Assembly (NCBI RefSeq): GCF_001661345.1
Contig: NW_017962913.1
Span: forward strand, 5,428 to 69,427
Source: Ascoidea rubescens DSM 1968
Lineage: Eukaryota; Ascomycota; Saccharomycetes; Ascoideales; Ascoideaceae
Direction of reading: 5' to 3'
Length of the DNA: 64,000 nt
Below, piece after piece: positions 32,384 through 42,658 of this stretch. Each line of letters opens with the position of its first letter. Within the stretch, counting starts at the first letter, position 1. A model generated the notes under the pieces. The model ran no database searches. It worked only from the letters and a program-made list of their open reading frames with translations, and had not been told where the DNA came from. Made by a program: the position numbers and the translations under genes.

Positions 32384-33841
32384 ATGTCTGCTGAAGAGGC
32401 TTTACCCTCTGGAATCACCGGTACTGGTACTGGTGGTGATTCTCTTACCGTCGACTTGAATGTCCAATTCAATCGTGCTGATATGGTTTGGATTGGTGTC
32501 TCTGGTATTCTAGTTTTTATTATGATTATTCCAGGTGTAGGTTTATTATATTCTGGGCTTGCAAGAAAAAAACACGCCTTGTCTTTGATCTGGGCTGCAA
32601 TTATGGCAACTTCTTTAGTAGCCTTTCAATGGTTTTTCTGGGGTTATTCTTTAGCTTTTGCCCACGATGGTTCTGAATTCTTAGGCACCCTATCAAATTT
32701 TGCTTTAAAAGATGTTCTAGGTGCTCCATCTGCTGCTACAACCGTTCCTGATATCCTTTTTTGCTTCTACCAAGGTATGTTCGCTGCTATCACATCAGCA
32801 CTTATGTTAGGTGGTGCTTGTGAAAGAGCAAGACTAGGCCCAATGATGGTTTTCTTATTCATCTGGATGACCGTTGTTTACTGTCCTGTTGCCTACTGGA
32901 CTTGGAACCCCAATGGATGGTTAGCTACTTTAGGTGCTTTGGATTTTGCCGGTGGTGGTCCAGTTCATCAAACATCTGGTATCTCAGCTTTAGCTTATGC
33001 CTTAATTTTAGGTAAAAGAAATGACCCAGTTACAGTTAAAGGCGTTCCCAAATACAAACCTCATTCTGTCACTTATTTGGTATTAGGAACTGTTTTTCTT
33101 TGGTTCGGTTGGTTTGGCTTCAATGGTGGCTCCACTGGTAATTCAACCATTAGATCTTACTATGCTTGCGTTAACACCCATTTAGCTGCTTCCTGTGCTG
33201 CCTTGACCTGGATGTTCATTGACTATTTCAGATCCAACAGAAAATACACAACTGTAGGTTTATGTTGTGGTGCAATTTCCGGTTTAGTTGGTATCACTCC
33301 TGCTGCTGGTTTTGTTCCCGTATACTTTGCTGTTCCAATCGGTGTGATAACTGCTACTTGTTGTAACTTTGCTGTTGATATTAAATCCCTTATCGGCATT
33401 GACGATGGTATGGATGTTTTTGCTATTCATTGTGTTGGTGGTTTTACTGGCAGTGTATTAACTGGCTTATTCGCTGCTGACTATATTGCTGCAACTGATG
33501 GCTCAACTTTCATCGATGGTGGTTGGTTGAATGGCCATTATGTGCAATTAGGTTATCAACTAGCTGCTTGCTGTGCAACTAACTTATGGGGCTTTGTTGT
33601 AACCTCAATTATTTTATTGGCAATGGACAGGGTCCCCTTCTTGAAATTGAGATTAAAACCAGAAGAAGAATTCTCTGGTACTGATGGTGCACAAATTGGT
33701 GAATGGACCACACAAGATGAGGATGAACAAATCTATATCCCCCAACCAGTAAGAAGTGTTAAATCACACACTTCAAAATCTGCTGCTACTCCAGCTGAAG
33801 AAGAAAAAGCTGAATCAGCACATAAGCCAGAATCCCAATAA
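32384..33841 (+). CDS. MEP2: Mep2-type ammonium transporter
   Basis: 485 residues with about 11 membrane segments, Amt/Mep/Rh family, importing ammonium at the plasma membrane. The N part 'ADMVWIGVSGILVFIMIIPG' and 'GLLYSGLARKKHALSLIW' and the signature 'HQTSGISALAYALILGKR' are clear. Both pore histidines are present, in 'GGPVHQTSG' and 'DVFAIHCVGGFTGSVLTG'; Mep2-type proteins keep the first His where Mep1/Mep3 types carry Glu. The cytosolic C terminus is long, with the 'QIGEWTTQDEDEQIYIP' segment and a Ser-rich end ('SVKSHTSKSAATP') that resembles the Npr1-controlled region of Mep2. GATAA motifs upstream suggest nitrogen-catabolite control. A Mep2 role as ammonium sensor is family knowledge, not visible here. 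Confidence 0.93.
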   Translation: MSAEEALPSGITGTGTGGDSLTVDLNVQFNRADMVWIGVSGILVFIMIIPGVGLLYSGLARKKHALSLIWAAIMATSLVAFQWFFWGYSLAFAHDGSEFLGTLSNFALKDVLGAPSAATTVPDILFCFYQGMFAAITSALMLGGACERARLGPMMVFLFIWMTVVYCPVAYWTWNPNGWLATLGALDFAGGGPVHQTSGISALAYALILGKRNDPVTVKGVPKYKPHSVTYLVLGTVFLWFGWFGFNGGSTGNSTIRSYYACVNTHLAASCAALTWMFIDYFRSNRKYTTVGLCCGAISGLVGITPAAGFVPVYFAVPIGVITATCCNFAVDIKSLIGIDDGMDVFAIHCVGGFTGSVLTGLFAADYIAATDGSTFIDGGWLNGHYVQLGYQLAACCATNLWGFVVTSIILLAMDRVPFLKLRLKPEEEFSGTDGAQIGEWTTQDEDEQIYIPQPVRSVKSHTSKSAATPAEEEKAESAHKPESQ

Positions 33842-34349
33842 TTCATTTTTTGAATTAAATTTTAAGATGGGTTCTTATTCTTTGGTTATTTTGCTCTTTT
33901 TTCTCTTCTTTTTTTGGTTTATTTATCTCTTTATTTTTCTTGTTGGTGCTTGGTTCTTACTTTTTTATTTATCTTTTGATTTTGCTGTTTGAACTAGTTT
34001 TATTTTCAATACTATCTAATCTTGTGGCCAGCTCTGCTAAATTTATCAACTTTCTTGCTAATTTATAATGTTCTAATTACTAATATAATGTTTGTATGAC
34101 TAATAAAATTTTAATTGACAAATATTTTGCTTTTTTTTATTAACAAATAATTTAAAATATTGTTACTAATATATTATTCTTTAAATGTAGATATATTCAT
34201 TCAATTTTTTTAAGACAACACTCATTCAAAAACACCACAAAAAGAAGATAAAGTAAAACAAAAACAAAAACAAAAAAAAAACAATTTACAAATCTTTACT
34301 CTTAAATATATAATAAATTAATATACTTAGGAATTAATGTACTTAGGAA
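33842..34349. other. Convergent MEP2 / GTB1 3' spacer
   Basis: 508 bp, T-rich near MEP2 and A-rich near GTB1. Likely terminator regions for both genes. No gene seen. Confidence 0.55.
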
Positions 34350-36455
34350 TTAAAGTTCTTCATGAAAAAAATATTTTGTTTTCTCATTAGTTTTCTCATT
34401 AGCAGCGCTAATATTGTCATCGTTTTTAAAACATGCAATTGGACTGGATATATCAAAATGATATTCACACACTTGAGGCTCTGATACTTGTAGAATTTTG
34501 TTTTCAATTCCACATTTAATAGTAGCAACACCCTTCCTAATTGGCCCATTCCAACACTTTGCACCATTTTCAAATGTTAATCTGACTTTTTTTATTTTGC
34601 TTAATTTTTTAGCTTCATCATCATAAAACTTTATTGAACCAAAAACGTTTGATTCGTCATTTTCTTCTATTATTTCATAATCGTAATTATACTTCCCAAT
34701 TCTTGTATTACTACTCTTTCCATTCACTGGTTTTTGATAAATTTCTCCAGTAAAACAAAATTCATAGATATAATCACCAAAAGTTTCTGAAATACATTCA
34801 TCACTTAACGACCTTAAAATATTGTTTGGACCATACTTCTTATCACTATTTATGATTTCCTTATTATATACCTCATCAATTTCTTTTTGAATATTCTCAA
34901 CCTCTGTTTTTAGATTGTCAATTTTACTTTTTATTTCAGCTAATTCTGGATTATCTATATCAATTACACCATTTTCATTTTCATTTTCATCAAGCTCAAC
35001 TTTAGGTTCCTTTTTAGCAATGTTTCGGTTCTTGGTTCCTAAAAATTCTTCGACTATGTTTCTATAATTTTCTTTTAGTTTTTCCAAGAATGATTTCTCT
35101 GGAATCAAATCTGTCTGATAAAATTGAGCAGTATCCTTAATATTATCCAATATTGCTTCGTTTTCCTTTTTCTTCTTTAATCTGTTATTTTCATGGATGA
35201 GATTAGTGTATAATTCAAAAGTAGAATTAACTACTTTAAAATAATTATCAAGTTCATTTTTCTGATCAAATTGAAGTTTTTCATTATTAGCAAGATATTC
35301 TTGATAAGATTTAATCGTTTGTTTGACTACTTCATTGTTGAAATTTGGATTATAGTCATTTAATAAAAGATTTAAGTTGTCTTGAAGTGATTTTATTGAA
35401 GCATTAATTTTAGAGATATAATCAGAATAAGTACTAATAAATTCATGATAATTTAAATTAAAAGAATGTTTTATTTTTGAAACTACATCCAATTTATTAT
35501 TATTTGAGGCACCTAAAATTTGATCGGTAAGATTTTTCAAATTCAAAGTGTTTGCCAAACTAGTTTTCAAATTACTTAAATCACTATTGTTGATATGATT
35601 AATAATGTTAAGATTATTTTTAAATTCTTTAAAAGAATCAATTGAATTTTTAACAGCTAAATCATTAATGGATAAATCAAAATTTTTTGATAAATTATTT
35701 AAAATATTTTCTAATTTAAAAAAGTTAGAGTATGATAAATGGAAATTATCGTTATAAGTACCAACTAGTTGCAAAAAATTGAGTATAATAGGGTTGAAAA
35801 CTTTTTCATTTAAACCATTGAGGTCATTGATAAATAGAGAATTTTCATTGTTTTTGTTGGCATTTTCTTCGATTTTTTTGAATTCATTTGTCAAATGAAT
35901 TAATTGGTTATTTAATCTATTAAATTTAGCTTCGTCTTGACTTAATTTAGATATAATCTCATTTTTCAAATTTAAAGAAGTTTTTTGGTAAATTTCTTTT
36001 AAGCTAAGACCCTTGTCATTAAATTTAATAATTTGATTAAAGTAAGATTGATATTTTTCATTCAATTCATTGCATCTATTTGGACAATTGATATTCGAAA
36101 AGTATTCATCGGAACCATCACAACAATTCAAGTAATCACAGGTGCCATCATTAACCATGAAGGATGGGATATAAGAAGGTTTAAAACCAACATTTTGACA
36201 ATAAAATTTACCATTGGAACAAGCCGAAGTTCCGGGTTCATCGCTACCATCTGGACAGTCACAGTAGTTGTCATTAATCTGATCGAAATCAAGCATTATT
36301 TCAGAGTTTGACAAACAATGCCATTTATTTCCAGTATCTGGCTCATATAGGTGCTGGTGGGCTGGGGCAACTCCGATTACCTTGGTATTGGCTAATTGAT
36401 AGAAGAGAAAGGAAGTGAAAAGGAAAATCAAGTGAAAAGCCTTAATCCTGAACAT
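34350..36455 (-). CDS. GTB1: Glucosidase II beta subunit
   Basis: 701 residues with a signal peptide (1-25). 'GVAPAHQHLYEP' and two Cys-rich LDL-receptor-A-like repeats follow ('CDCPDGSDEPGTSACSNGKF', 'CDYLNCCDGSDEYFSNINCP'), typical of PRKCSH/Gtb1. The middle is a long helical, Asn-rich coiled-coil region. The C-terminal MRH lectin domain has 'YIYEFCFTGEIYQKP', 'RIGKYNYDYEI', 'CWNGPIRKGVATIKCG' and 'VCEYHFDISSPIAC', which bind mannose of N-glycans and help the alpha subunit trim glucose in the ER. The chain ends 'YFFHEEL', an HDEL-like retrieval signal. Same length as yeast Gtb1 (702). Confidence 0.94.
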   Translation of the reverse strand: MFRIKAFHLIFLFTSFLFYQLANTKVIGVAPAHQHLYEPDTGNKWHCLSNSEIMLDFDQINDNYCDCPDGSDEPGTSACSNGKFYCQNVGFKPSYIPSFMVNDGTCDYLNCCDGSDEYFSNINCPNRCNELNEKYQSYFNQIIKFNDKGLSLKEIYQKTSLNLKNEIISKLSQDEAKFNRLNNQLIHLTNEFKKIEENANKNNENSLFINDLNGLNEKVFNPIILNFLQLVGTYNDNFHLSYSNFFKLENILNNLSKNFDLSINDLAVKNSIDSFKEFKNNLNIINHINNSDLSNLKTSLANTLNLKNLTDQILGASNNNKLDVVSKIKHSFNLNYHEFISTYSDYISKINASIKSLQDNLNLLLNDYNPNFNNEVVKQTIKSYQEYLANNEKLQFDQKNELDNYFKVVNSTFELYTNLIHENNRLKKKKENEAILDNIKDTAQFYQTDLIPEKSFLEKLKENYRNIVEEFLGTKNRNIAKKEPKVELDENENENGVIDIDNPELAEIKSKIDNLKTEVENIQKEIDEVYNKEIINSDKKYGPNNILRSLSDECISETFGDYIYEFCFTGEIYQKPVNGKSSNTRIGKYNYDYEIIEENDESNVFGSIKFYDDEAKKLSKIKKVRLTFENGAKCWNGPIRKGVATIKCGIENKILQVSEPQVCEYHFDISSPIACFKNDDNISAANEKTNEKTKYFFHEEL

Positions 36456-36800
36456 CTTTATTAAATTGACATATATAAAATGTATATGAAAATGGAGCTA
36501 ACTACGAAAGAGAAGAGAAGAAAGAAGTGTTACAACCATTGAGAGATAAAGAACAGAGTCCAGATATTCCATCCACAGCGATGGTCTATGTTCCAGCATG
36601 CCATTTGAACATAAATATACATAAAAGGTATTGACCACCACAATGGATTGAAAAGCCAGAAATGCGTAAAAGTGGAAAAAGTGAAGGAATAGAAGTGAAA
36701 GAATAGAAACAAATGAAAACCCCAAGCAAGAAACAAAAACACGAATAAACAAAAAGAAGATAATAATATCGTAAATATTAGTGTAAAGAGTGTTACACAA
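36456..36800. promoter_or_regulatory. GTB1 upstream spacer
   Basis: 345 bp between the GTB1 start and the stop of the next minus-strand gene. It holds the GTB1 promoter and the upstream gene's terminator. Short ORFs here (around 36498-36826, minus) are hydrophobic and low complexity; no gene is supported. Confidence 0.5.
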
Positions 36801-37625
36801 TTAAGACGATGATGATAGTCTTTCAAAGAAAGACTTTTTTAGTTTGACATTAGAATTGATCTTGTGTAGTTTATGAGATGCATTATATTTATATGATTTA
36901 ACAAAGGTTTTCAATAGGTCATCGATTACATTCACCTTTAGTTGTTTAATTTTCTTTAAGATGAATAACTTCCTTTTATTTAGTATTAAAATATTTCTTT
37001 TGATTAGTAATTGCTTCAAATCGCTATAGTTATTATATAATTTCTTGAAGTTTTTGTTTAAAGAATCCTTGATGTTTAGAAACTTTAAAATCTTTAGTTT
37101 TGATAAAATGAAAATATTGGAGTAATTTAATGACAAATTCAACGAAATCAAAATATTTTTTTGATATAGTTCAATTGGAGTTGGGATTGAAACACTATTT
37201 TTTTGAACATTAGTATTAACAGTACTGAAGTCAAATTTACTTGAGAAAAACTTTTCCAATTTATATCTATTATGTTTGAATTTTAAATATTTGATCAAAT
37301 TTGAACTTAGGTTATTGATTAAATTATAATAGCATTTATTCGTCCATGAGAATGAGTTCAACTCAGGATAATCTAAATGAATGAGAACATTAAAAATAAG
37401 GATATCCAAAGGTAGTTTGGAGATATCAAAACCTGGACAGTTAACTTTAAGTATCAGTTGGCTATTTATATTGTTATTATTGTCGTTTCCATCATTACCA
37501 TTAAGCATGTAACTATATTTGCAAATGTACTCATCATTATCTTTATACTCTACGCTGTTATTAGCTTTACCAGCAGCTGTCTGGTTGGCAAGATAGGCTC
37601 CAGGAGAAGTAACAAGCAGATTCAT
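36801..37625 (-). CDS. F-box-like protein, family uncertain
   Basis: 274 residues. Residues about 66-105 read 'ISKLPLDILIFNVLIHLDYP' and then 'ELNSFSWTNKCYYNLIN', which fits an F-box ('LP.dil..il.hLdy.el....tnk.yynl'), the Skp1-binding motif of SCF ubiquitin ligases. The rest is Lys/Asn/Leu-rich and helical, with no leucine-rich or WD repeats. The N terminus carries an Asn tract. It could be a small F-box protein of unknown target; the F-box is inferred from a short pattern. Confidence 0.6.
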   Translation of the reverse strand: MNLLVTSPGAYLANQTAAGKANNSVEYKDNDEYICKYSYMLNGNDGNDNNNNINSQLILKVNCPGFDISKLPLDILIFNVLIHLDYPELNSFSWTNKCYYNLINNLSSNLIKYLKFKHNRYKLEKFFSSKFDFSTVNTNVQKNSVSIPTPIELYQKNILISLNLSLNYSNIFILSKLKILKFLNIKDSLNKNFKKLYNNYSDLKQLLIKRNILILNKRKLFILKKIKQLKVNVIDDLLKTFVKSYKYNASHKLHKINSNVKLKKSFFERLSSSS

Positions 37626-38251
37626 TGTGTGTCTTAATAGAAGTGGTGTAGCTGAAAGAACAAAACTAAATCATTAAAACGTAATAATATAACTGAAGGA
37701 GGTGAGATGAAGAGAAAGATAGATTCCTTAAATACAAAACAGTTTCATCCAGCAATCAGCGATGACTCTGATAGCACTGCTCAAACCTAATCCTCTGCCT
37801 CTATCCTGCTCCAACAACCGTCACTGGAGCTCTCGCCTGCTGTCTCTGCTGCCTTTGCTTCTTTCTTTCTTGCCTCTGCTTCTTCCAGGCTCTGCTCCTT
37901 TCTTCTTCTGTTCTTCTTCTGCTGCTCCATCTCCATTCTCCTGTCTCCACACTTTGCCCTCGTTTCTGGCCGTTTCTCCCACAAGCATAGGTATTGCACA
38001 TACACATTTTGCTGTATTTTACAATTGGTATAGATGCGTCCTGGTAACATTGGGGTTTTCTCGCTTTCAACATCTCTGCATTTTCTGTCTCATCAACCGA
38101 AAAAGTCACTATTGGCCCAGGAAGATTTCTTTCCTGCTTAATGCTAAATTTTTTTCTTTTAATTACTAATTCTTATCCTGCCATTAGATCTGTAAAGCCA
38201 TTTACTTGTCGTTCATTTCTGAGGTCTTCACTACATCTAGTCAAACTAAGA
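37626..38251. promoter_or_regulatory. Divergent F-box gene / MEU1 promoter region
   Basis: 626 bp with a pyrimidine-rich plus strand (37790-37980; CTTCTT and CTCTGC blocks). ORFs on both strands here reflect that composition. The MEU1 frame is open from 38141 but unconserved until 38252. No separate gene. Confidence 0.5.
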
Positions 38252-39244
38252 ATGTCTGTCCACAGATCAAATTCAAGCAGTTCCATTTCTAACTTGCCTG
38301 CCACCTTCAATGAACCAGTTCAGCTCGCTATTATTGGTGGTACTGGTCTTTATCATTTGGACTCTTTGACACCTGTTGCAAGACTTACTATTTCGACACC
38401 TTGGGGTTTTCCTTCATCTCCTGTTACAATATCTAAAACTGAATCTGGTTTTCCAATTGCCTTTTTAGCTCGTCATGGTTTCCATCATGATTTACTTCCA
38501 ACTGAGGTTCCAAATCAAGCCAATATCGCTGCCTTGAAATCTTTGGGTGTCAAAGTAATTGTGGCATTTTCTGCCGTTGGTTCATTAAAACAAGAGATCA
38601 AACCAAGGGATTTTGTTTTGCCCAACCAGATTATTGATAGAACTAAAGGGATTAGACCATCTACTTTTTTTGAAAAAGGTTTTGTCGCTCATGCTGGATT
38701 TGGTGAACCATTCGATCCAAAATTAATCAAGATAATTTCCAAACACCAAGATACTTTGGATAATTCCAAATTACACTACCCAGATTACACCAAGACCAAC
38801 AACACTAATGACGATGATGTTATCTTAATTTGTATGGAAGGTCCGGCATTTTCAACCAGAGCTGAATCACGATTATACAAATCCTGGGGTGGATCTGTCA
38901 TTAATATGTCCTGTATTCCTGAATCAAAATTGGCTCGAGAAGCTGAGATTTCTTATCAAATGGTCTGCATGAGCACAGATTATGATGCATGGAATATCAA
39001 TGAAGAACCTGTTACTGTTGAAACTGTTGTTGGAAATTTAAAGGCAAACAGTGCCAATGCAAACAGATTAGCTACAGCTATAATTCCTTCATTAGAAGAA
39101 GCAATCAAATCGAAGCAAGTTGGTAATGATTTGAATGGTGTTGTTAAAATGAGTCTTAGCACCGGCAAAAATGGTATTAAAAAGGAAGTTTTACATAGAA
39201 TGCATTTTTTATTTCCAGGTTATTGGCCTGCAGATCATTTTTAA
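38252..39244 (+). CDS. MEU1: 5'-methylthioadenosine phosphorylase
   Basis: 330 residues from the ATG at 38252 (yeast Meu1 has 337). It splits methylthioadenosine into adenine and methylthioribose-1-phosphate in methionine salvage. Landmarks: 'LAIIGGTGLYHLDSL' (phosphate loop), 'LARHGFHHDLLPTEVPNQAN', 'VIVAFSAVGSLKQEIKPRDF', 'ICMEGPAFSTRAESRLYKSW', 'VINMSCIPESKLAREAEISY' and 'VCMSTDYDAWN', all MTAP-family motifs. An in-frame ATG at 38141 would add 37 residues with basic, hydroxylated character; a mitochondrial isoform is possible but unsupported, so I keep the shorter start. Confidence 0.94.
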   Translation: MSVHRSNSSSSISNLPATFNEPVQLAIIGGTGLYHLDSLTPVARLTISTPWGFPSSPVTISKTESGFPIAFLARHGFHHDLLPTEVPNQANIAALKSLGVKVIVAFSAVGSLKQEIKPRDFVLPNQIIDRTKGIRPSTFFEKGFVAHAGFGEPFDPKLIKIISKHQDTLDNSKLHYPDYTKTNNTNDDDVILICMEGPAFSTRAESRLYKSWGGSVINMSCIPESKLAREAEISYQMVCMSTDYDAWNINEEPVTVETVVGNLKANSANANRLATAIIPSLEEAIKSKQVGNDLNGVVKMSLSTGKNGIKKEVLHRMHFLFPGYWPADHF

Positions 39245-39357
39245 TTACAGATAGATGTATAAATATATAGATTTATAGATATGTGTAGATATATTTCTAG
39301 CTTTCAATTTGAATTTGAATAGAGATTTGAATAGTTGGCAATTTGCGTAAACTGAAT

Positions 39358-40338
39358 TCAGATAAAAATTCCCATCTTTGGATTGGGTTTAGTTGACCAT
39401 TCCCAGGGATCATTGAATCTTAAATTCTGATCTAAATTGGAGATTAGATTTAATTCTTCTTCAGTCAAGTTAAACTCTTCAGTATTTAAATTTTCAATTA
39501 ATCTTTCCTTTTTGACAGACTTTGGTATGATTGCAACACCTCTTTGAGTTGCCCATCTTAATAAAATTTGGCCGGCTAATTTTCGATGTTTATTTGATAT
39601 TTGGATTATTGTATCATGATTGAATAGAGAAGGAGAGTCAACTGCCTTTTTAACATTGAGCTCCAAAAACGATTGTGGACCAAAAGAAGAATAACCAACA
39701 ACTTTAATATTGTAAACTTTACAATATTCAATCAATCTTTGTTGAACTAAATAAGGGTGGTGCTCGATTTGTAAAAGAGCAGGTTTGATACAAGCAGATT
39801 TGATTAAATCTTCAATGAGAACACCAGTGAAATTTGAGATGCCTAGCGATTTGATTAAACCTTGGTCAACCAAATTTTCTAAAGCCCTCCAAGTGTCTAG
39901 AACTGGAATATTTTCAAACTCAAAATCTCCATTTTCATTTCCACAATAAAATCCTGGAGGGTATTTTTCTTCAAATGGAACAAATTTAAAAGAGATTGGA
40001 AAATGAATATAATAGACATCTAAATAGGATAAGTTCAAATCATTTAAAGTTTTTAGGAGAGCCTTTTTGACATTTTTGGGATCATGATAATTATTCCATA
40101 ATTTTGAAACAATCGTTAAATCTTCTCTTTTAACAACTCCTTCATCAATTGCTTTTTTAATTCCCTGACCAACCTCTTTTTCATTCCCATAATCACAGGC
40201 ACCATCGAATAATCTATAACCAATTTTAATTGCTTCGTAGACAGTCGAAGCGCAAACATCATTAGGAATTTTCCAGCAACCAAGACCAATTAATGGAATT
40301 TTGATCCCGTTATTTAAAGTGATTAAAGAAGAAACCAT
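39358..40338 (-). CDS. XYL1: Xylose (aldose) reductase, aldo-keto reductase
   Basis: 326 residues, close in sequence to yeast xylose reductases (XYL1/GRE3), which reduce xylose and other aldoses to polyols with NAD(P)H. The catalytic tetrad is visible: Asp in '[11 protein letters not shown]', Tyr in 'CDYGNE', Lys in '[11 protein letters not shown]' and His in '[13 protein letters not shown]'. '[13 protein letters not shown]' and '[18 protein letters not shown]' are conserved. The cofactor loop reads '[13 protein letters not shown]', keeping the Lys and Arg that bind the NADPH phosphate but with Val where most yeast xylose reductases have Asn. The C-terminal '[10 protein letters not shown]' matches the XR end. 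The chain starts directly with the barrel, no signal. Confidence 0.9.
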   Translation of the reverse strand: MVSSLITLNNGIKIPLIGLGCWKIPNDVCASTVYEAIKIGYRLFDGACDYGNEKEVGQGIKKAIDEGVVKREDLTIVSKLWNNYHDPKNVKKALLKTLNDLNLSYLDVYYIHFPISFKFVPFEEKYPPGFYCGNENGDFEFENIPVLDTWRALENLVDQGLIKSLGISNFTGVLIEDLIKSACIKPALLQIEHHPYLVQQRLIEYCKVYNIKVVGYSSFGPQSFLELNVKKAVDSPSLFNHDTIIQISNKHRKLAGQILLRWATQRGVAIIPKSVKKERLIENLNTEEFNLTEEELNLISNLDQNLRFNDPWEWSTKPNPKMGIFI

Positions 40339-41392
40339 TTTTTTTAGATATGGTAATAAAACTGTAGATCTATTTAATGATCGGAGAGCCAGGAAGAATC
40401 GTATTCAGAGTAATTAATTGATGAACAGAGGGGATTAATTCAGTATAATTAATTCTTATGGCTAGTCAATTCACACCTTCTGAACTAAAATTAAACAAGG
40501 AAATTTCGACTTTTATGTAGAGAAAACCCTGAGACTTCCACACATTTGAGGTGAGCTAATCATGTGCAATGAGATAAGGAAGACGAAAAGGGCAGAGAGA
40601 AGGAGGGACCTGAAATGTTGTGGCCTTGGATAACTGATATTCGTCCGTTCGTTACGAGCTAATACACTTTCGAGCATATTCGTTCTGGTCGTTCAAATCC
40701 GGATGCAACATTCGATTCAATTAACTACTCTCTGATTTAATTGGTTAATTTCGGAAGCCTTTGGTGAACTATCAAGTTCCTCTTCGTTATCACTTTCAGT
40801 GTTCTTGACATGAATGGTCAGCTTCACAATCGTCGAAGGAAGGATAGGGATTTCTTCTGGTGCTCATGACTTAGTAGACTTCTCTCTCCTTTTCCTTTCT
40901 TGTTTCATTTTATTTCTATCTAGCTATCTAGTGATTATATTTATATTGTTTGAATCGCAATCTTCATCGAGGTATTTGTGAGTTAAATGTTTTTTGCTGA
41001 AACACAATTTTCGTTTCATAAGTGGTTAAGTCTTGTGTATGGTTTGGGGCAACGTACCATAATGGCTTCACGAACGTCCGAGTTCGGATTGTGTTTTCCG
41101 GCCACACCTCGCACAGCATGAAATTCGGGACTGCGCGATGTAATCTGAAATTTAACATGTATTTATAGAAAGATATGGGGTCATATATTACAGCTCAATG
41201 CAAGCCATTTCACAAAAATGTCGAAAGAAAAAGAAAAGAGAAAGTTAGAAAGTTAGAAAGTGATGAAAGTGATGAAAGTGATGAAAGTGATGAAAGTGAT
41301 GAAAGTGATGAAAGTGATGAAAGTGATGAAAGAGAGAACGTAAACAATAATTGAGTCGAAAAAGAGCTCGGTGAGAGGCACTGCCAGCAAAA
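40339..41392. other. Spacer between XYL1 and EXG1
   Basis: 1,054 bp holding the XYL1 promoter (left) and the EXG1 3' region (right). ORFs here match nothing. A GC-richer patch at about 41040-41150 and a 9-bp tandem repeat (listed separately) are the only structures I see. Confidence 0.5.
41262..41332 (+). repeat. GATGAAAGT 9-bp tandem repeat
   Basis: Seven complete copies plus a partial eighth copy of GATGAAAGT, perfect, 60 bp beyond the EXG1 stop. It sits in the EXG1 3' flank. The unit length of nine keeps any frame open, which is why both strands show repetitive ORFs. Confidence 0.95.
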
Positions 41393-42658
41393 CTAATAAC
41401 ATTGACCAGGGTATTGACGGTCAGAGAGGGGCGATGGAAACAAGCCATTGGCAGACAATCTCTTGAAATCCCACTCGAGAGAGGACTCAGTCTTGTATGT
41501 CCAGAAAAACCAACCTTGGTTCATTTCCCAGGCATCCAATTGAGCCTCAATGTATTTTCTGGTGTCCACCTTCTTCTGGTCAGACCAGGTGCTAATGTCA
41601 CTGATACCGTCGCAGGAGCCAAAATATTGGCTGGATTTGAAAACACCCTCGTATCTAGAGCCAGTGTTGACACCATTCAACCAATAGGAACAGTCTGTGA
41701 GGGCACCAGACCATTCACCAATGACAACCCAGTGGTACTCGGGCTGGCTGGCAAAACCAAGGGCACAGGCAGTGAGAATATGTTGGTCGATGGTTCGGGA
41801 CAATTCGCCAGGAGAGAAGACCTGGTAGTAGTGACGGTCGAGAACAACATTGTAGTAATCATCAAGATTCATGAAGTCGTTGTAGTAACCGCTGGCCATA
41901 AAGGCGTCCAGAATAACAACATTTTGGTGGGAGCTAAAATCGTTTCTGAGGATGTTGTAACCATCAGTGTAGAATTGTTTGATTCTTGCCATGTCCAACT
42001 GGGGACCTAAAGGTTCATTGAGCAACTCAATACCGATGATGGTGTCTATTTTATCGTTTCCACCGTATCTTTCAACAAGATGATAAAGAGCCTTCAAGGT
42101 GATAGGGACATTATCGCCAGTTAGCCAGAGCAAGCTGTCTCTTAATCCTGAATTGTCAAACGCATTTTGAGAGCCTGGAGCACCATGCAAGTCGACCCAG
42201 ACTTTTAAATTGTATTTTGCAGCCCATTCAATTGCCTTGTCCAAGTATTCAACTTGTCCTTGAACATATGGATCACCATCGACCCCTTCAAAAGCCCAAT
42301 AACCAATGGGGATTCTAACAGCATTGAGACCATACTCGGCAATATCAGCAAAATCGGATTCAGTGAAAAAAGTAGACCAATGTTCTTGAAGTCTCTTCAA
42401 GGCTTCTTCTTTGCCTAAATACTTGCAGTAATTGTATTCGTCAACAGGGATATCATCACCGAAGCCTTCAAATAGAGATGGTGTTATATAAGGTTCTAAA
42501 AGAAGCCAACCACCCAAGTTGACACCTTGAATTTTGTTGTCATAATAATTGAAAGTGGATCTCTTTGAAAGAAGTTTTAAAGAAGGAATTGGTTTAGCTA
42601 TAGAAATGCTGGCCAAAAAAATTAAGCAAAAAGCGAATGTGTAGAAAGATTTAATCAT
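41393..42658 (-). CDS. EXG1: Secreted exo-1,3-beta-glucanase (GH5)
   Basis: 421 residues: signal peptide (1-21), short propeptide ending at a Kex2-type 'LLSKR', then the mature GH5_9 enzyme starting 'STFNYYDNKIQGVNLGGWLL'. Catalytic residues lie in 'IELLNEPLG' (acid/base Glu) and 'VIGEWSGALTDC' (nucleophile Glu); 'VWVDLHGAPGSQNAFDNSG' and 'DRHYYQVF' are family motifs. It trims beta-1,3-glucan in the wall and is normally secreted. Length fits S. cerevisiae Exg1 (448) and C. albicans Xog1. The only in-frame CTG I found (41911-41909, codon 250) lies in 'VVI-x-DAF', where the family has His rather than Leu. Confidence 0.95.
   Translation of the reverse strand: MIKSFYTFAFCLIFLASISIAKPIPSLKLLSKRSTFNYYDNKIQGVNLGGWLLLEPYITPSLFEGFGDDIPVDEYNYCKYLGKEEALKRLQEHWSTFFTESDFADIAEYGLNAVRIPIGYWAFEGVDGDPYVQGQVEYLDKAIEWAAKYNLKVWVDLHGAPGSQNAFDNSGLRDSLLWLTGDNVPITLKALYHLVERYGGNDKIDTIIGIELLNEPLGPQLDMARIKQFYTDGYNILRNDFSSHQNVVILDAFMASGYYNDFMNLDDYYNVVLDRHYYQVFSPGELSRTIDQHILTACALGFASQPEYHWVVIGEWSGALTDCSYWLNGVNTGSRYEGVFKSSQYFGSCDGISDISTWSDQKKVDTRKYIEAQLDAWEMNQGWFFWTYKTESSLEWDFKRLSANGLFPSPLSDRQYPGQCY

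Noticed and set aside
38141-38251. N-terminal extension of MEU1 by 37 residues
   Set aside because: Not conserved in the family; kept only as a possible alternative isoform.
41402-42010. 202-codon plus-strand ORF opposite EXG1
   Set aside because: Antisense shadow of a clearly conserved GH5 gene.
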